Source of the DNA: Ignavibacteriales bacterium
Lineage (GTDB): Bacteria; Bacteroidota; Ignavibacteria; Ignavibacteriales; Melioribacteraceae
Reading direction: 5' to 3'
Assembly: GCA_007280825.1 (NCBI GenBank)
Contig: QYQI01000001.1
Coordinates: 1 to 23,993, forward strand
Length of the DNA stretch: 23,993 bases
The position numbers and the translations under genes were made by a program. This document shows positions 1-7,747 of this stretch, one piece after another (positions within the stretch are counted from its first letter, which is position 1; every line of letters begins with the position of its first letter). The notes beneath the pieces are model-generated. The model was not told the origin of the DNA, ran no database searches, and worked only from the letters and a program-made list of their open reading frames with translations.

Positions 1-1
1 T

Positions 2-457
2 TACTTATTCTATGTAATGATCATAGATTTTTCATTGGAAGCGTTGGATTTTGTACACCGTGTTTATGAATCGGAAGAATCAATTAAAATCTTAGCATAT
101 CTTGTCTCGAATAAATTATTCATCAGCTTAGTAGTAATTCAACTCTTTATGGGTATGCTTATTCCGCTTGCCATGATTGCACTTATTAAAATTTTAAAAT
201 CCCCTCCGGATTTAAAGAAAATGGTTTACTTTATCTCTGCAATTCTTGTACAAGTTGGAATTTTTTCAACTCGTTGGAATATTGTAATCGGAGGACAATT
301 GTTTTCAAAAAGTTTTAGAGGTTTGACTGTCTACAAAATAACTTTTTTCGGGTTGGAAGGATTTTTTGCTTCTGTAATCGTATTTTGCCTTCCGTTCATA
401 TTACTTTATGTCCTTACAAAGATTCTTCCACCTTGGGAAGAAGCAAGGAATCCGTAA
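2..457 (+). CDS. NrfD/PsrC-family quinol-interacting membrane protein, C-terminal fragment
   Basis: The reading frame is open to the left edge of the window, so this is the 3' part of a gene that starts outside it; the ATG at 17 is probably internal. The visible ~150 residues are hydrophobic with about four membrane segments. They contain RWNIVIGGQ followed by a short basic/aromatic stretch, which resembles the conserved C-terminal region of NrfD/PsrC/ActC-type subunits. Such proteins exchange electrons with menaquinone in polysulfide reductase, Nrf and alternative complex III assemblies. It lies 55 nt upstream of the Rieske gene on the same strand, so it likely belongs to the same membrane complex; the usual FeS partner subunit would lie outside the window. 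The family call is moderately sure. The exact complex (Nrf, Act or Cbc-like) cannot be told from this fragment. Confidence 0.72.
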   Translation, partial: YLFYVMIIDFSLEALDFVHRVYESEESIKILAYLVSNKLFISLVVIQLFMGMLIPLAMIALIKILKSPPDLKKMVYFISAILVQVGIFSTRWNIVIGGQLFSKSFRGLTVYKITFFGLEGFFASVIVFCLPFILLYVLTKILPPWEEARNP

Positions 458-512
458 TTAAATAATTTGAACGGTTAAATAATTTAATTGATCATTAAAA
501 TTAGAATTAGAT

Positions 513-944
513 ATGAAATTGGATAGAAGAAAATTTTTAAATATGCTTTTGGGATTTGGCGGTATAGGCGGTATTCTTTCCGTTTTTTATCCCGTCGTCT
601 CTTTTTTAATTCCTCCTAAAACTACTGAGCCAAAAGTAAATTCTGTTAAAGCAGGGATGAGTGCGGAATTTCCTGCCAATAGTTCCAAGATAATTAAATT
701 TGGAAGAAAGCCGGTAATTCTTATTAAGACCGACGATAATGAATACAAAGCGTTATCTGCCAGTTGCACTCATTTAGATTGCATAGTTCAATACAAGAAT
801 GATACAAAGCAGATCTGGTGTGCTTGCCATAACGGTATTTATGATCTAAGTGGTCGTAATGTTTCCGGTCCACCGCCCAGACCTCTGGAAGAATACGAAG
901 TAAAAATAGTTAAAGATGAAATTGTTATTACTAAAGTGGGTTAA
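513..944 (+). CDS. Rieske [2Fe-2S] iron-sulfur protein of a bc/b6f-type complex
   Basis: This 143-residue protein is the electron-accepting subunit of a quinol:cytochrome c oxidoreductase. The N-terminus has a twin-arginine motif (DRRKFLN, residues 4-10) followed by a hydrophobic stretch to about residue 33, as in Rieske proteins exported folded by Tat and kept as a membrane anchor. The cluster-binding boxes are C85-T-H87-L-D-C90 and C103-A-C105-H106-N-G. Cys85, His87, Cys103 and His106 should bind the cluster, and Cys90 with Cys105 should form the disulfide. A GPPPRPL proline loop lies at 119-125. Tyr110 occupies the position of the conserved Tyr near the cluster, but the Ser that follows CxCHG in high-potential proteins is Gly108 here. 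That favours a lower potential suited to menaquinol. The stop codon is 3 nt before the cytochrome b start, which implies one operon. Confidence 0.93.
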   Translation: MKLDRRKFLNMLLGFGGIGGILSVFYPVVSFLIPPKTTEPKVNSVKAGMSAEFPANSSKIIKFGRKPVILIKTDDNEYKALSASCTHLDCIVQYKNDTKQIWCACHNGIYDLSGRNVSGPPPRPLEEYEVKIVKDEIVITKVG

Positions 945-947
945 AAA

Positions 948-2030
948 ATGATGAAGAAAATCGGATCAAAATTAATTGATTGGATAGATGAACGGTATGA
1001 TCTAACTCCGGTACGCAATTTACTTCTACACAAAAAAGTTCCGGAACATAGACACTCTATTTGGTATTATATGGGAGGTGTAACACTCTTCCTGTTTTTA
1101 GTTCAGCTTTTTACTGGGATACTTCTTCTCTTATACTATAGACCCGGTGAAGACAGTGCTTATGAAAGTGTTCGCTTCATTGTTACCGAAGTTAAGTTCG
1201 GTTGGTTAATAAGAAATGTTCATAGTTGGTCTGCAAATTTATTAGTTCTGTTCGCGTTTATCCATATGTTCAGCGTATTCTTTTCGAAGGCATATGTAAA
1301 ACCAAGAGAGTTAACATGGATTACCGGTTTTATTATTTTGGTTCTTACACTCGCATTCGGATTTAGCGGTTATTTATTACCATGGAACGAATTAGCATTT
1401 TTTGCAACGAAAGTTGGAACAGATATCGTTGGAGTAGTTCCTGTAATTGGAGAACCGCTTAAAATACTTTTGCGCGGAGGTGAAGAGGTAACAGGTGCAA
1501 CACTTTCAAGATTCTTTGGAATTCATGTTGCAATTCTTCCTGCCATATTTACATTCTTTTTAGTAATGCACTTATTGTTTATTCAACAACAAGGAATGCA
1601 TGAGCCTGAACATTTTAAGAATCTACCCGAAGAAAAGAAAAAATATATTCCGTTTTTCCCGGATTTTGCTTTGAAGGATCTGTTACTATGGGTTATTGTT
1701 TTTAACGTTCTGATTTTTTTAGCACTCTATTCTCCGTGGGAATTGGGAAACAAAGCCCAAGCATTTGCATCAGCTCCCGAAGGAATTAGACCGGAATGGT
1801 ATTTTATGTTCATGTTCCAAACGTTAAAACTTCTTCCTGCTCATATTTTATTCCTGGAAGGAGAATTGCTCGGTGTATTGTTCTTTGGTGTTGCCGGTTT
1901 TGTTTGGATGTTAGTTCCATACATTAAAATTAAACATAGACCTAATTGGAAAATTCAACCATTAACCTTAATCGGAATTATTATTGTTGCGTTTATCGTG
2001 ATAATGACAGTCTTAGGTTACATATTATAG
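948..2030 (+). CDS. Cytochrome b6/subunit IV fusion of a menaquinol:cytochrome c oxidoreductase
   Basis: This 360-residue membrane protein joins a cytochrome b6-like N-terminal half to a subunit IV-like C-terminal half. The heme ligands are His92/His106 in the second helix and His193/His208 in the fourth. The 15-residue step between the latter pair is the b6 type; mitochondrial cytochrome b has 14. GYLLPWNEL (141-149) matches the SLPW region of b6, and PEWYF (282-286) is the quinol-oxidation-site motif of subunit IV. Three further helices follow at about 245-262, 305-325 and 338-358. The residue aligned with Cys35 of b6, which binds heme c_i in b6f, is Tyr41 here (SIWYYMGG), so no covalent third heme is expected. 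The ATG at 948 is followed directly by a second ATG; either could start. It sits between the Rieske and cytochrome c genes with very short gaps. Confidence 0.95.
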   Translation: MMKKIGSKLIDWIDERYDLTPVRNLLLHKKVPEHRHSIWYYMGGVTLFLFLVQLFTGILLLLYYRPGEDSAYESVRFIVTEVKFGWLIRNVHSWSANLLVLFAFIHMFSVFFSKAYVKPRELTWITGFIILVLTLAFGFSGYLLPWNELAFFATKVGTDIVGVVPVIGEPLKILLRGGEEVTGATLSRFFGIHVAILPAIFTFFLVMHLLFIQQQGMHEPEHFKNLPEEKKKYIPFFPDFALKDLLLWVIVFNVLIFLALYSPWELGNKAQAFASAPEGIRPEWYFMFMFQTLKLLPAHILFLEGELLGVLFFGVAGFVWMLVPYIKIKHRPNWKIQPLTLIGIIIVAFIVIMTVLGYIL

Positions 2031-2041
2031 GGAACAACGAT

Positions 2042-3316
2042 ATGAGAAAAAGATTTTTTTATTTATCAATATATGCTATAACAATCTTGTTTCTATTTGG
2101 TTTCGTTCTCAGTGAAAAGAAAGGCGACAAAACTAAACAAGGTACTAAAGTAGATCAATGTTTTGCATGCCATAAAGAAATAGAAAACCTACCCAAAGAT
2201 TTTTCTGAAAATGATATTCATCGCCACGCAAATCTTTCATGTTTCTCCTGCCACGGCGGGGATCCAAATAGTGATGATCAAGATATTGCAATGAGCCCAT
2301 CGAAAGGTTTTGTTGGCACACCAAAAAGAAAAGACATTCCTAAATTTTGCGGAAAGTGTCATTCGAATATTAATATTATGAGAGTATATCAGCCGAGAAT
2401 TGCTACCGATCAAGTTGAACAATATTACACAAGTGTTCACGGCAAAAAACTATTGGCTGGAGACGAGAATGTTGCCGAATGTTCTAGCTGTCATACAGCA
2501 CATTCAATACTTCCCGCAAAAGATCCGCGTTCATCCGTATATGCATTAAACGTTCCGAATACATGTAATAAATGCCATGGTAATTCCACTCTCATGAAAA
2601 ATTATAATATTCCTGTAAATCAGTTGGAAGAATATTCAAAAAGTGTACACGGCATTGCTTTACTTAAAAATAAAGATATAAGCGCACCGGCTTGTAATGA
2701 TTGCCATGGTAATCATGGTGCAACTCCACCCGGACTCAAATCTATCTCACATGTATGCGGAACGTGTCACGTAAGTAATATGGAATATTTTAATACCACA
2801 AGAATGGCAAAAGCATTTGAAGAACAAGATTTTCACGGATGTGAACAGTGCCATGGAAATCATGGTGTTCAAAAACCAAACGATGAAATGATTGGTGTAG
2901 GAAAAGATTCAAAGTGTATTGATTGCCATACTGAGGGCGATAAAGGTTTTGCGGTTTCTAAAAAAATATATTCATCTTTGACCGATTTGAAAAATAAATA
3001 CGATGCAGCTAACGCAAAATATTTAGAAGTTAGACAAAAAGGAATGAACGATGTAGAAATTGGGTTCCAGCTTCAAGATGCAAAACAGGCATTGATTCAA
3101 TCCAGGACTTTGATTCATACTTTTGATTCAGCTAAGGTAAGCGATAAAACAAAAGAAGGAATTGAATTTTCAAATAAAGCATCACTGTTGGCTCAAAAAG
3201 AAATTGACGACTATTCTACTAGAAGAAATGGATTTGCTATAGCTACTTTAGCTTTTTTGGTTTTTGTTATTGCACTGTATTTTAAAATTAAGGATAAAGA
3301 GAAAAAAGCTTCATAA
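2042..3316 (+). CDS. Nine-heme membrane-anchored cytochrome c
   Basis: This 424-residue protein has an N-terminal signal/anchor (about residues 5-23) and nine CxxCH heme-binding motifs, at residues 40, 67, 103, 147, 175, 218, 239, 267 and 292. A coiled or helical stretch follows (about 308-390), then a C-terminal membrane helix (397-415) with a basic tail, so the heme domain should be periplasmic and membrane-tethered. Two related modules contain an SVHG motif (131-134 and 201-204) followed by CxxCHxxH-type sites, which suggests internal duplication. The frame is open upstream to a TTG at 1946 inside the cytochrome b gene. I chose the ATG at 2042 because it follows the cytochrome b stop by 11 nt and starts directly with the signal sequence. 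It probably takes electrons from the Rieske/b complex. I do not recognise a named orthologue. Confidence 0.9.
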   Translation: MRKRFFYLSIYAITILFLFGFVLSEKKGDKTKQGTKVDQCFACHKEIENLPKDFSENDIHRHANLSCFSCHGGDPNSDDQDIAMSPSKGFVGTPKRKDIPKFCGKCHSNINIMRVYQPRIATDQVEQYYTSVHGKKLLAGDENVAECSSCHTAHSILPAKDPRSSVYALNVPNTCNKCHGNSTLMKNYNIPVNQLEEYSKSVHGIALLKNKDISAPACNDCHGNHGATPPGLKSISHVCGTCHVSNMEYFNTTRMAKAFEEQDFHGCEQCHGNHGVQKPNDEMIGVGKDSKCIDCHTEGDKGFAVSKKIYSSLTDLKNKYDAANAKYLEVRQKGMNDVEIGFQLQDAKQALIQSRTLIHTFDSAKVSDKTKEGIEFSNKASLLAQKEIDDYSTRRNGFAIATLAFLVFVIALYFKIKDKEKKAS

Positions 3317-3455
3317 CTAAAGAAAATATTTTCCTACCGTGTGAAGTTGAAGTATTCCAATAATTATAAGTTGGAATTTCATCTCGCTCTAATTAATTTT
3401 CGGAAGTGATATCGTTTTAAAGACATCAATGAACCATTAATATATAAGGCAAGTA

Positions 3456-4964
3456 ATGAAATTAAAATTACCTCATTCAACTCAGAACTGGGTTTCTCTT
3501 ATTGGCGCAACTATTGCATTGATCAGTCTTTTTATGATAATCTTTTTATTTGTAATAACCTTCACATCCGGGGGAGGAACTTACTTGGGATTGGTTGTAT
3601 ATATTATTCTTCCGGGATTTTTGGTTTTTGGACTGATACTAATTCCAACTGGAATGTTTTTGAAAGTTCGACGTGATAGAAAAAAACATCTTCTTCCTCC
3701 TACTCAATGGCCGCAAGTTAATTTAAATGATATTCACCACAGACATGCATTCTTCATCTTTGCAATAGGAACAACAATTTTTCTTTTTCTTACTGCGTTT
3801 GGCAGTTATGAAGCGTTTCATTACACAGAGTCGGTTGAGTTTTGCGGTAAACTTTGCCACAGTGTTATGCAGCCTGAATATACCGCATATCAAAATTCTC
3901 CCCATGCTAAAGTTGCTTGCGTTGCTTGTCATGTTGGCGAGGGTGCCGATTGGTATGTGAGATCCAAACTTTCCGGTTTATATCAAGTATATGCCGTTAC
4001 GTTAGGCACTGTTCCAAGACCGATAGAAACACCAATATTAAATTTACGCCCAGCACGAGAAACATGTGAGCAATGCCATTGGCCTCAAAAATTTTACTCA
4101 CGAAAACTAGTAACACAAAAACATTATCTAGCGGATGAAAAAAATACTGAGTGGGATGTTACATTAACAATGAAGATCGGAGCGCCGTTAAGCGCTTTAG
4201 GTCTGCAAGAAGGAATTCACTGGCACATAAATCCAAATGTGAAAATCGAATATAAATCTTCAGATAATAAGAGAGATAAAATTCCTTGGGTTAGATATAC
4301 AAATCTAAAAACCGGTGAAGTTTTTATTTATCAAGATAAGAATGAAAACGCAGACACGAAAGCACTTGATACTATGACAACTCGCGTAATGGATTGTATG
4401 GATTGCCATAACCGCCCATCTCATAATTATCAACCCCCGGCGTTTTTTATTAATAATGCAATCACAGCCGGATCAATTCCGAAAGAACTTCCTTCAATCA
4501 AATCTAAAGCAATGGATATTTTAGGCGCCGATTATTCAACTACTGATACAGCAATGATTGTTATCAAGAATAAGATCAATTCATTTTACAAAGAGAAATA
4601 TCCGGAGATTTACGCCAACAAAAAATATTTGGTTGATAGAGCTGTAAGCGGAATTCAAGAAGCATATAAGAAAAATATTTTTCCCGAAATGAAAGTTAAG
4701 TGGAGTGTTTACCCGAATAATATCGGGCATATGGAATTTATGGGATGCTTCCGGTGTCATAATGATAATCACACAGCTCCGCAAGGTAGATTGATAAAGA
4801 AAGATTGTAATTTGTGTCATAGCATAAATGCACAGGGACCACCGGATAAACTAGAACTTTCTTCTGTTAATTCTTTCCTACAATTCAAACATCCGGGCGA
4901 AGAAGCTGGAGATTCTTGGAAAGAAATGTCTTGTGCCGAGTGCCATACCGGATTGAATCCGTAA
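3456..4964 (+). CDS. NapC/NirT-type multiheme cytochrome c, seven predicted hemes
   Basis: This 502-residue protein has three predicted membrane helices near the N-terminus (about 12-36, 42-68 and 97-117) followed by a large periplasmic domain. Seven heme sites are visible. The first is the unusual C130-GKL-C134-H (CX3CH), followed by SVMQPEY as in NapC/NirT quinol-dehydrogenase cytochromes. Then come CxxCH at 155, 204, 314, 431, 451 and 493. NapC/NrfH proteins proper are about 200 residues with four hemes, so this is an enlarged member with an extra C-terminal heme domain. A 139-nt gap separates it from the nine-heme cytochrome gene. It may be on the same transcript, since I saw no convincing terminator in the gap, and a strong terminator follows it. 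A role in quinol oxidation or in passing electrons outward is inferred from family and context; the terminal acceptor is unknown. Confidence 0.88.
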   Translation: MKLKLPHSTQNWVSLIGATIALISLFMIIFLFVITFTSGGGTYLGLVVYIILPGFLVFGLILIPTGMFLKVRRDRKKHLLPPTQWPQVNLNDIHHRHAFFIFAIGTTIFLFLTAFGSYEAFHYTESVEFCGKLCHSVMQPEYTAYQNSPHAKVACVACHVGEGADWYVRSKLSGLYQVYAVTLGTVPRPIETPILNLRPARETCEQCHWPQKFYSRKLVTQKHYLADEKNTEWDVTLTMKIGAPLSALGLQEGIHWHINPNVKIEYKSSDNKRDKIPWVRYTNLKTGEVFIYQDKNENADTKALDTMTTRVMDCMDCHNRPSHNYQPPAFFINNAITAGSIPKELPSIKSKAMDILGADYSTTDTAMIVIKNKINSFYKEKYPEIYANKKYLVDRAVSGIQEAYKKNIFPEMKVKWSVYPNNIGHMEFMGCFRCHNDNHTAPQGRLIKKDCNLCHSINAQGPPDKLELSSVNSFLQFKHPGEEAGDSWKEMSCAECHTGLNP

Positions 4965-4987
4965 TCATAAGCTATTATTAAGTGAAT

Positions 4988-5027
4988 GAAGCCCGATTAC
5001 AAATACTAATCGGGCTTTGTTATTTTT
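4988..5027 (+). terminator. Rho-independent terminator of the respiratory cluster
   Basis: A perfect 10-bp stem, AAGCCCGATT (4989-4998) with AATCGGGCTT (5008-5017), encloses a 9-nt loop and is followed by the T-rich run TGTTATTTTT. It lies 24 nt after the stop codon of the seven-heme cytochrome and before the next plus-strand gene. Confidence 0.85.
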
Positions 5028-5117
5028 GTACATATAATATTGAACAAACTCACGAGGTCGAATTGAATTCTTTTCTTTTATATATTCACTTAAGACATTA
5101 ACAAATTTCTGCACATC

Positions 5118-5849
5118 ATGATCGAAATTAATAATCTTCACAAAAGTTTTGGAAGCAATCACGTTTTACGTGGGATCAATCTAAATATTAAAGAGGGGGA
5201 ATCACTTGCCGTAATTGGTAGAAGCGGTTGCGGAAAAAGTGTTCTCTTAAAACATATTGTTGGTCTATTATTTCCTGATGAAGGATTTATAAAATTTGAA
5301 GGTAAGATTGTTAATGAACTGGATCGAAAAGAACTTTATGAAGTTCGCCGCCGGTTTGGATATTTGTTTCAAGGCGGTGCTCTTTTTGATTCTATGTCCG
5401 TTGAAGAAAATGTTGCTCTTGCTTTAGTCGAGAATAATTTTGGTTATTCAAAAGAAAAAATTCAAACAATAGTTGCAGAAAAACTTGAGCTTGTTGGTTT
5501 ACCAGGAACACAAAAATTTAAACCCTCGGAGCTTTCCGGCGGAATGAAAAAACGTGTCGGACTTGCACGCGCATTAGTAACAAACCCGGATTATATTTTG
5601 TATGATGAGCCCACAACAGGACTTGACCCGATAATGTCTGATTCCATAGATGAGCTGATCAAATCATTAAATGAGAAACTTAATGTTACTTCAATTATTG
5701 TAACACATGATATGTTTAGCGTAAAGAACACTGCGGATGTAATTGCTATGATGCACGAAGGGAAAATTTATTTTACCGGAACGTATGAAGAAGTACTCAA
5801 CAGTAAAGACCATGTAATACAAAAATTCATTCAGCGTACAGGGTTGTAA
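5118..5849 (+). CDS. MlaF-like ABC transporter ATPase (MCE/phospholipid transport type)
   Basis: This 243-residue ATPase subunit has Walker A GRSGCGKS (34-41), Q-loop region YLFQGGALFDSMSV (82-95), signature LSGGMKKR (139-146), Walker B ILYDEP (160-165) and an H-loop in VTHDM. The FQGGALFDSMSVEENV stretch is typical of MlaF/Mkl ATPases, which power MCE-type lipid transport between the inner and outer membranes, rather than of amino-acid importers. MlaF normally works with an MlaE permease and an MlaD/MCE substrate-binding protein. Neither is adjacent here: the upstream gene is a cytochrome across a terminator, and the downstream gene is radA. Its stop overlaps the radA start by one base (TAATG), so the two are translationally coupled. 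The family call is firm. The partner subunits must be elsewhere, and the exact substrate is inferred. Confidence 0.88.
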   Translation: MIEINNLHKSFGSNHVLRGINLNIKEGESLAVIGRSGCGKSVLLKHIVGLLFPDEGFIKFEGKIVNELDRKELYEVRRRFGYLFQGGALFDSMSVEENVALALVENNFGYSKEKIQTIVAEKLELVGLPGTQKFKPSELSGGMKKRVGLARALVTNPDYILYDEPTTGLDPIMSDSIDELIKSLNEKLNVTSIIVTHDMFSVKNTADVIAMMHEGKIYFTGTYEEVLNSKDHVIQKFIQRTGL

Positions 5850-7198
5850 TGGCAAAGAGTAGAATAAAATATATTTGCTCAAATTGCGGGCATGAATCAT
5901 TAAGATGGCTTGGTAAATGTCCTACGTGCGATAGCTGGAATACATTTACAGAAGAATTGATCGAAGAAAAAAAATCTGGCAAAAAGAAATACAGCGGTGA
6001 ATTAAATATTTCTAAATTGAACACAATCACTGAACAAGACGAAGAAAGAATAAAAACCAATATAGTTGAGTTTGACCGCGTACTTGGCGGCGGATTAATG
6101 CCCGGTTCAGTTGTATTGCTCGGAGGTGATCCGGGCATTGGTAAATCAACCTTAGTTATGCAGGCAGCGGCAAAAATTAACGGCGAAGTTTTATATGTAA
6201 CCGGTGAAGAATCTGCAAATCAAATTAATCTCCGCGCAAAAAGATTGAAATCACACTCAGAAAAAATTTCTGTTCTAACTGAAACAGACCTCGATATTAT
6301 ATTGAATGCAATTGAAAAATATGCACCGGAAGTCGTTATTGTTGATTCAATACAAACAACATATAAACCGGATTTTGATAATCCACCAGGAACCATTACA
6401 CAAATCCGTGAATGCACTTCCGAATTGATGCAGCTTGCTAAGAAAAAACATTGTGCGATAATACTTGTCGGACATGTTACGAAAGATGGCGCGATCGCAG
6501 GACCAAAAGTTCTTGAACATATTGTTGATACTGTTTTACAGTTTGAAGGAGAAAGAAGTTATTCGTACAGAATATTGCGTGCGCAGAAAAATCGTTTCGG
6601 TAGTACAAATGAGATTGGCATTTTTGAAATGCATGATGACGGTTTGCATGAAGTTAAAAATCCGAGCGAAATATTTTTAAGCGAGCGCGAAAAAGAAATT
6701 ACCGGTTCAGTTGTAACTTCCAGTATTGAAGGCACACGTCCAATCCTTCTTGAGGTGCAAGCATTAGTTACACCCTCTTCGTATGGAAATCCTCAGCGAG
6801 TTGCAACGGGATTTGATTACCGCAGACTTTCAATTCTTCTAGCTGTACTAGAAAAAAGAGCTAACCTTCGGTTATCAGCTCAAAATGTTTTTCTAAATAT
6901 TGCCGGTGGAATTAGGATTGATGAACCGGCTGTTGACCTTGCTGTATGCTGTGCAATCGCATCAAACTTTACTAATAAGTTTGCAAAGAATGATACTGTT
7001 GTTATCGGCGAAGTTGGTCTTGGCGGTGAAGTAAGAAGTGTGAGTAATATTGATAAGCGAATTCAAGAAGCAGCAAAACTTGGTTTTAAGAAAGTTGTTA
7101 TTCCTTCGAATAATTATAAGGCAATAAAAAGCAAAACAATTATAGAAATAATCCCGATTGAAAATCTTCCTTCTGCAATAAAAGAAATCCTTGCTTAA
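5849..7198 (+). CDS. radA: DNA repair protein RadA (Sms)
   Basis: This 449-residue RecA-like ATPase assists branch migration and processing of recombination intermediates. The domains appear in the standard order. An N-terminal C4 zinc finger uses Cys10, Cys13, Cys24 and Cys27. The ATPase core has Walker A GGDPGIGKST (92-101) and Walker B VVIVDSIQT. The RadA-specific KNRFG motif follows at about 248-252. The C-terminal domain is Lon-protease-like, without need for proteolysis, and contains GGIRIDEPAVDLA and GEVGLGGEVR. The length matches the family (about 450-460). The ATG start overlaps the stop of the upstream ABC ATPase gene by one base, so both are probably co-translated. All expected motifs are present. 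Confidence 0.97.
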   Translation: MAKSRIKYICSNCGHESLRWLGKCPTCDSWNTFTEELIEEKKSGKKKYSGELNISKLNTITEQDEERIKTNIVEFDRVLGGGLMPGSVVLLGGDPGIGKSTLVMQAAAKINGEVLYVTGEESANQINLRAKRLKSHSEKISVLTETDLDIILNAIEKYAPEVVIVDSIQTTYKPDFDNPPGTITQIRECTSELMQLAKKKHCAIILVGHVTKDGAIAGPKVLEHIVDTVLQFEGERSYSYRILRAQKNRFGSTNEIGIFEMHDDGLHEVKNPSEIFLSEREKEITGSVVTSSIEGTRPILLEVQALVTPSSYGNPQRVATGFDYRRLSILLAVLEKRANLRLSAQNVFLNIAGGIRIDEPAVDLAVCCAIASNFTNKFAKNDTVVIGEVGLGGEVRSVSNIDKRIQEAAKLGFKKVVIPSNNYKAIKSKTIIEIIPIENLPSAIKEILA

Positions 7199-7270
7199 AC
7201 AAGTGGTTCGTCTATAGTTAATGTGCAGTGACATTGTAAGAATAAAGAAAATAATTTAAAGACAATTTCG

Positions 7271-7280
7271 AGAAGGAGAT
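7271..7280 (+). promoter_or_regulatory. Strong Shine-Dalgarno of the NTF2-fold gene
   Basis: AGAAGGAGAT lies 8 nt upstream of the ATG at 7289. It is the best match to the anti-Shine-Dalgarno sequence among plus-strand genes here, where most starts have no clear ribosome-binding site. It fixes the start codon and suggests efficient translation. Confidence 0.75.
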
Positions 7281-7288
7281 AATATAAA

Positions 7289-7747
7289 ATGAAACAGTTT
7301 AAGAATTTTTCTACTGCGATTGTAGTTGTATTCATGTTCTTGATTCAAGCATCGCCTCTCGCCGCGCAGGAATGGTCATCCGCACAAAAAGAGATTTGGA
7401 AAAATGTGGAAGCCTATTGGACACTTTTTGCTAAAGGCGATTTCGATGGATTTCAATCCTACATTCATACGGATTATCGCGGCTGGTCAAACAGCAGTGC
7501 CATGCCAACCACAAAAAAATCGCATGGAAAATTTCTTGAATACAGTATGGAGAATTCGAAAATTCTCGTTTACGAAATCACGCCGGTCGCAATTCAAGTC
7601 TATGGCAATTATGCTTTCGTTCATTACTATTTTAAAATGATCGAAAAGGAGAACGAAGGTAAAACAACAAACAGTTCAGGCCGGTGGACAGATATTTTGT
7701 TGAAGCAAGGCGACAAGTGGCTGATTGTTGGTGATCACGGCGGATAA
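7289..7747 (+). CDS. Secreted NTF2-fold protein (DUF4440/SnoaL-like)
   Basis: This 152-residue protein has a clear signal peptide (about residues 1-26, ending near PLAAQ). The mature domain resembles the DUF4440/SnoaL branch of the NTF2 fold: an early helix with WKNVEAYWTLFAKGDFDGFQSYIH, a middle aromatic strand with GNYAFVHYYFKMIE, and a final strand with GRWTDILLKQGDKWLIVGDHGG. The function is not known. Such domains occur both as enzymes and as stand-alone ligand-binding proteins, so no substrate can be named. It is preceded by a textbook Shine-Dalgarno, AGAAGGAGAT, 8 nt before the ATG, which is unusual in this window. It has about 90 nt of upstream and 128 nt of downstream intergenic sequence, so it may be transcribed alone. 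Confidence 0.8.
   Translation: MKQFKNFSTAIVVVFMFLIQASPLAAQEWSSAQKEIWKNVEAYWTLFAKGDFDGFQSYIHTDYRGWSNSSAMPTTKKSHGKFLEYSMENSKILVYEITPVAIQVYGNYAFVHYYFKMIEKENEGKTTNSSGRWTDILLKQGDKWLIVGDHGG

Noticed and set aside
1946..2041. N-terminal extension of the nine-heme cytochrome to a TTG inside the cytochrome b gene
   Set aside because: The extension lies in coding sequence of another gene and would bury the signal peptide; the ATG at 2042 follows the upstream stop by 11 nt.
3354..3377. Inverted repeat ATTCCAA...TTGGAAT after the nine-heme cytochrome gene
   Set aside because: It has only 7 AT-rich pairs with a 10-nt loop and no T-run; too weak to call a terminator.
4965..5162. Open frame on the minus strand between the cytochrome cluster and the ABC ATPase
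   Set aside because: It runs across the terminator and into the ATPase start, has no recognisable domain, and looks like a chance frame.
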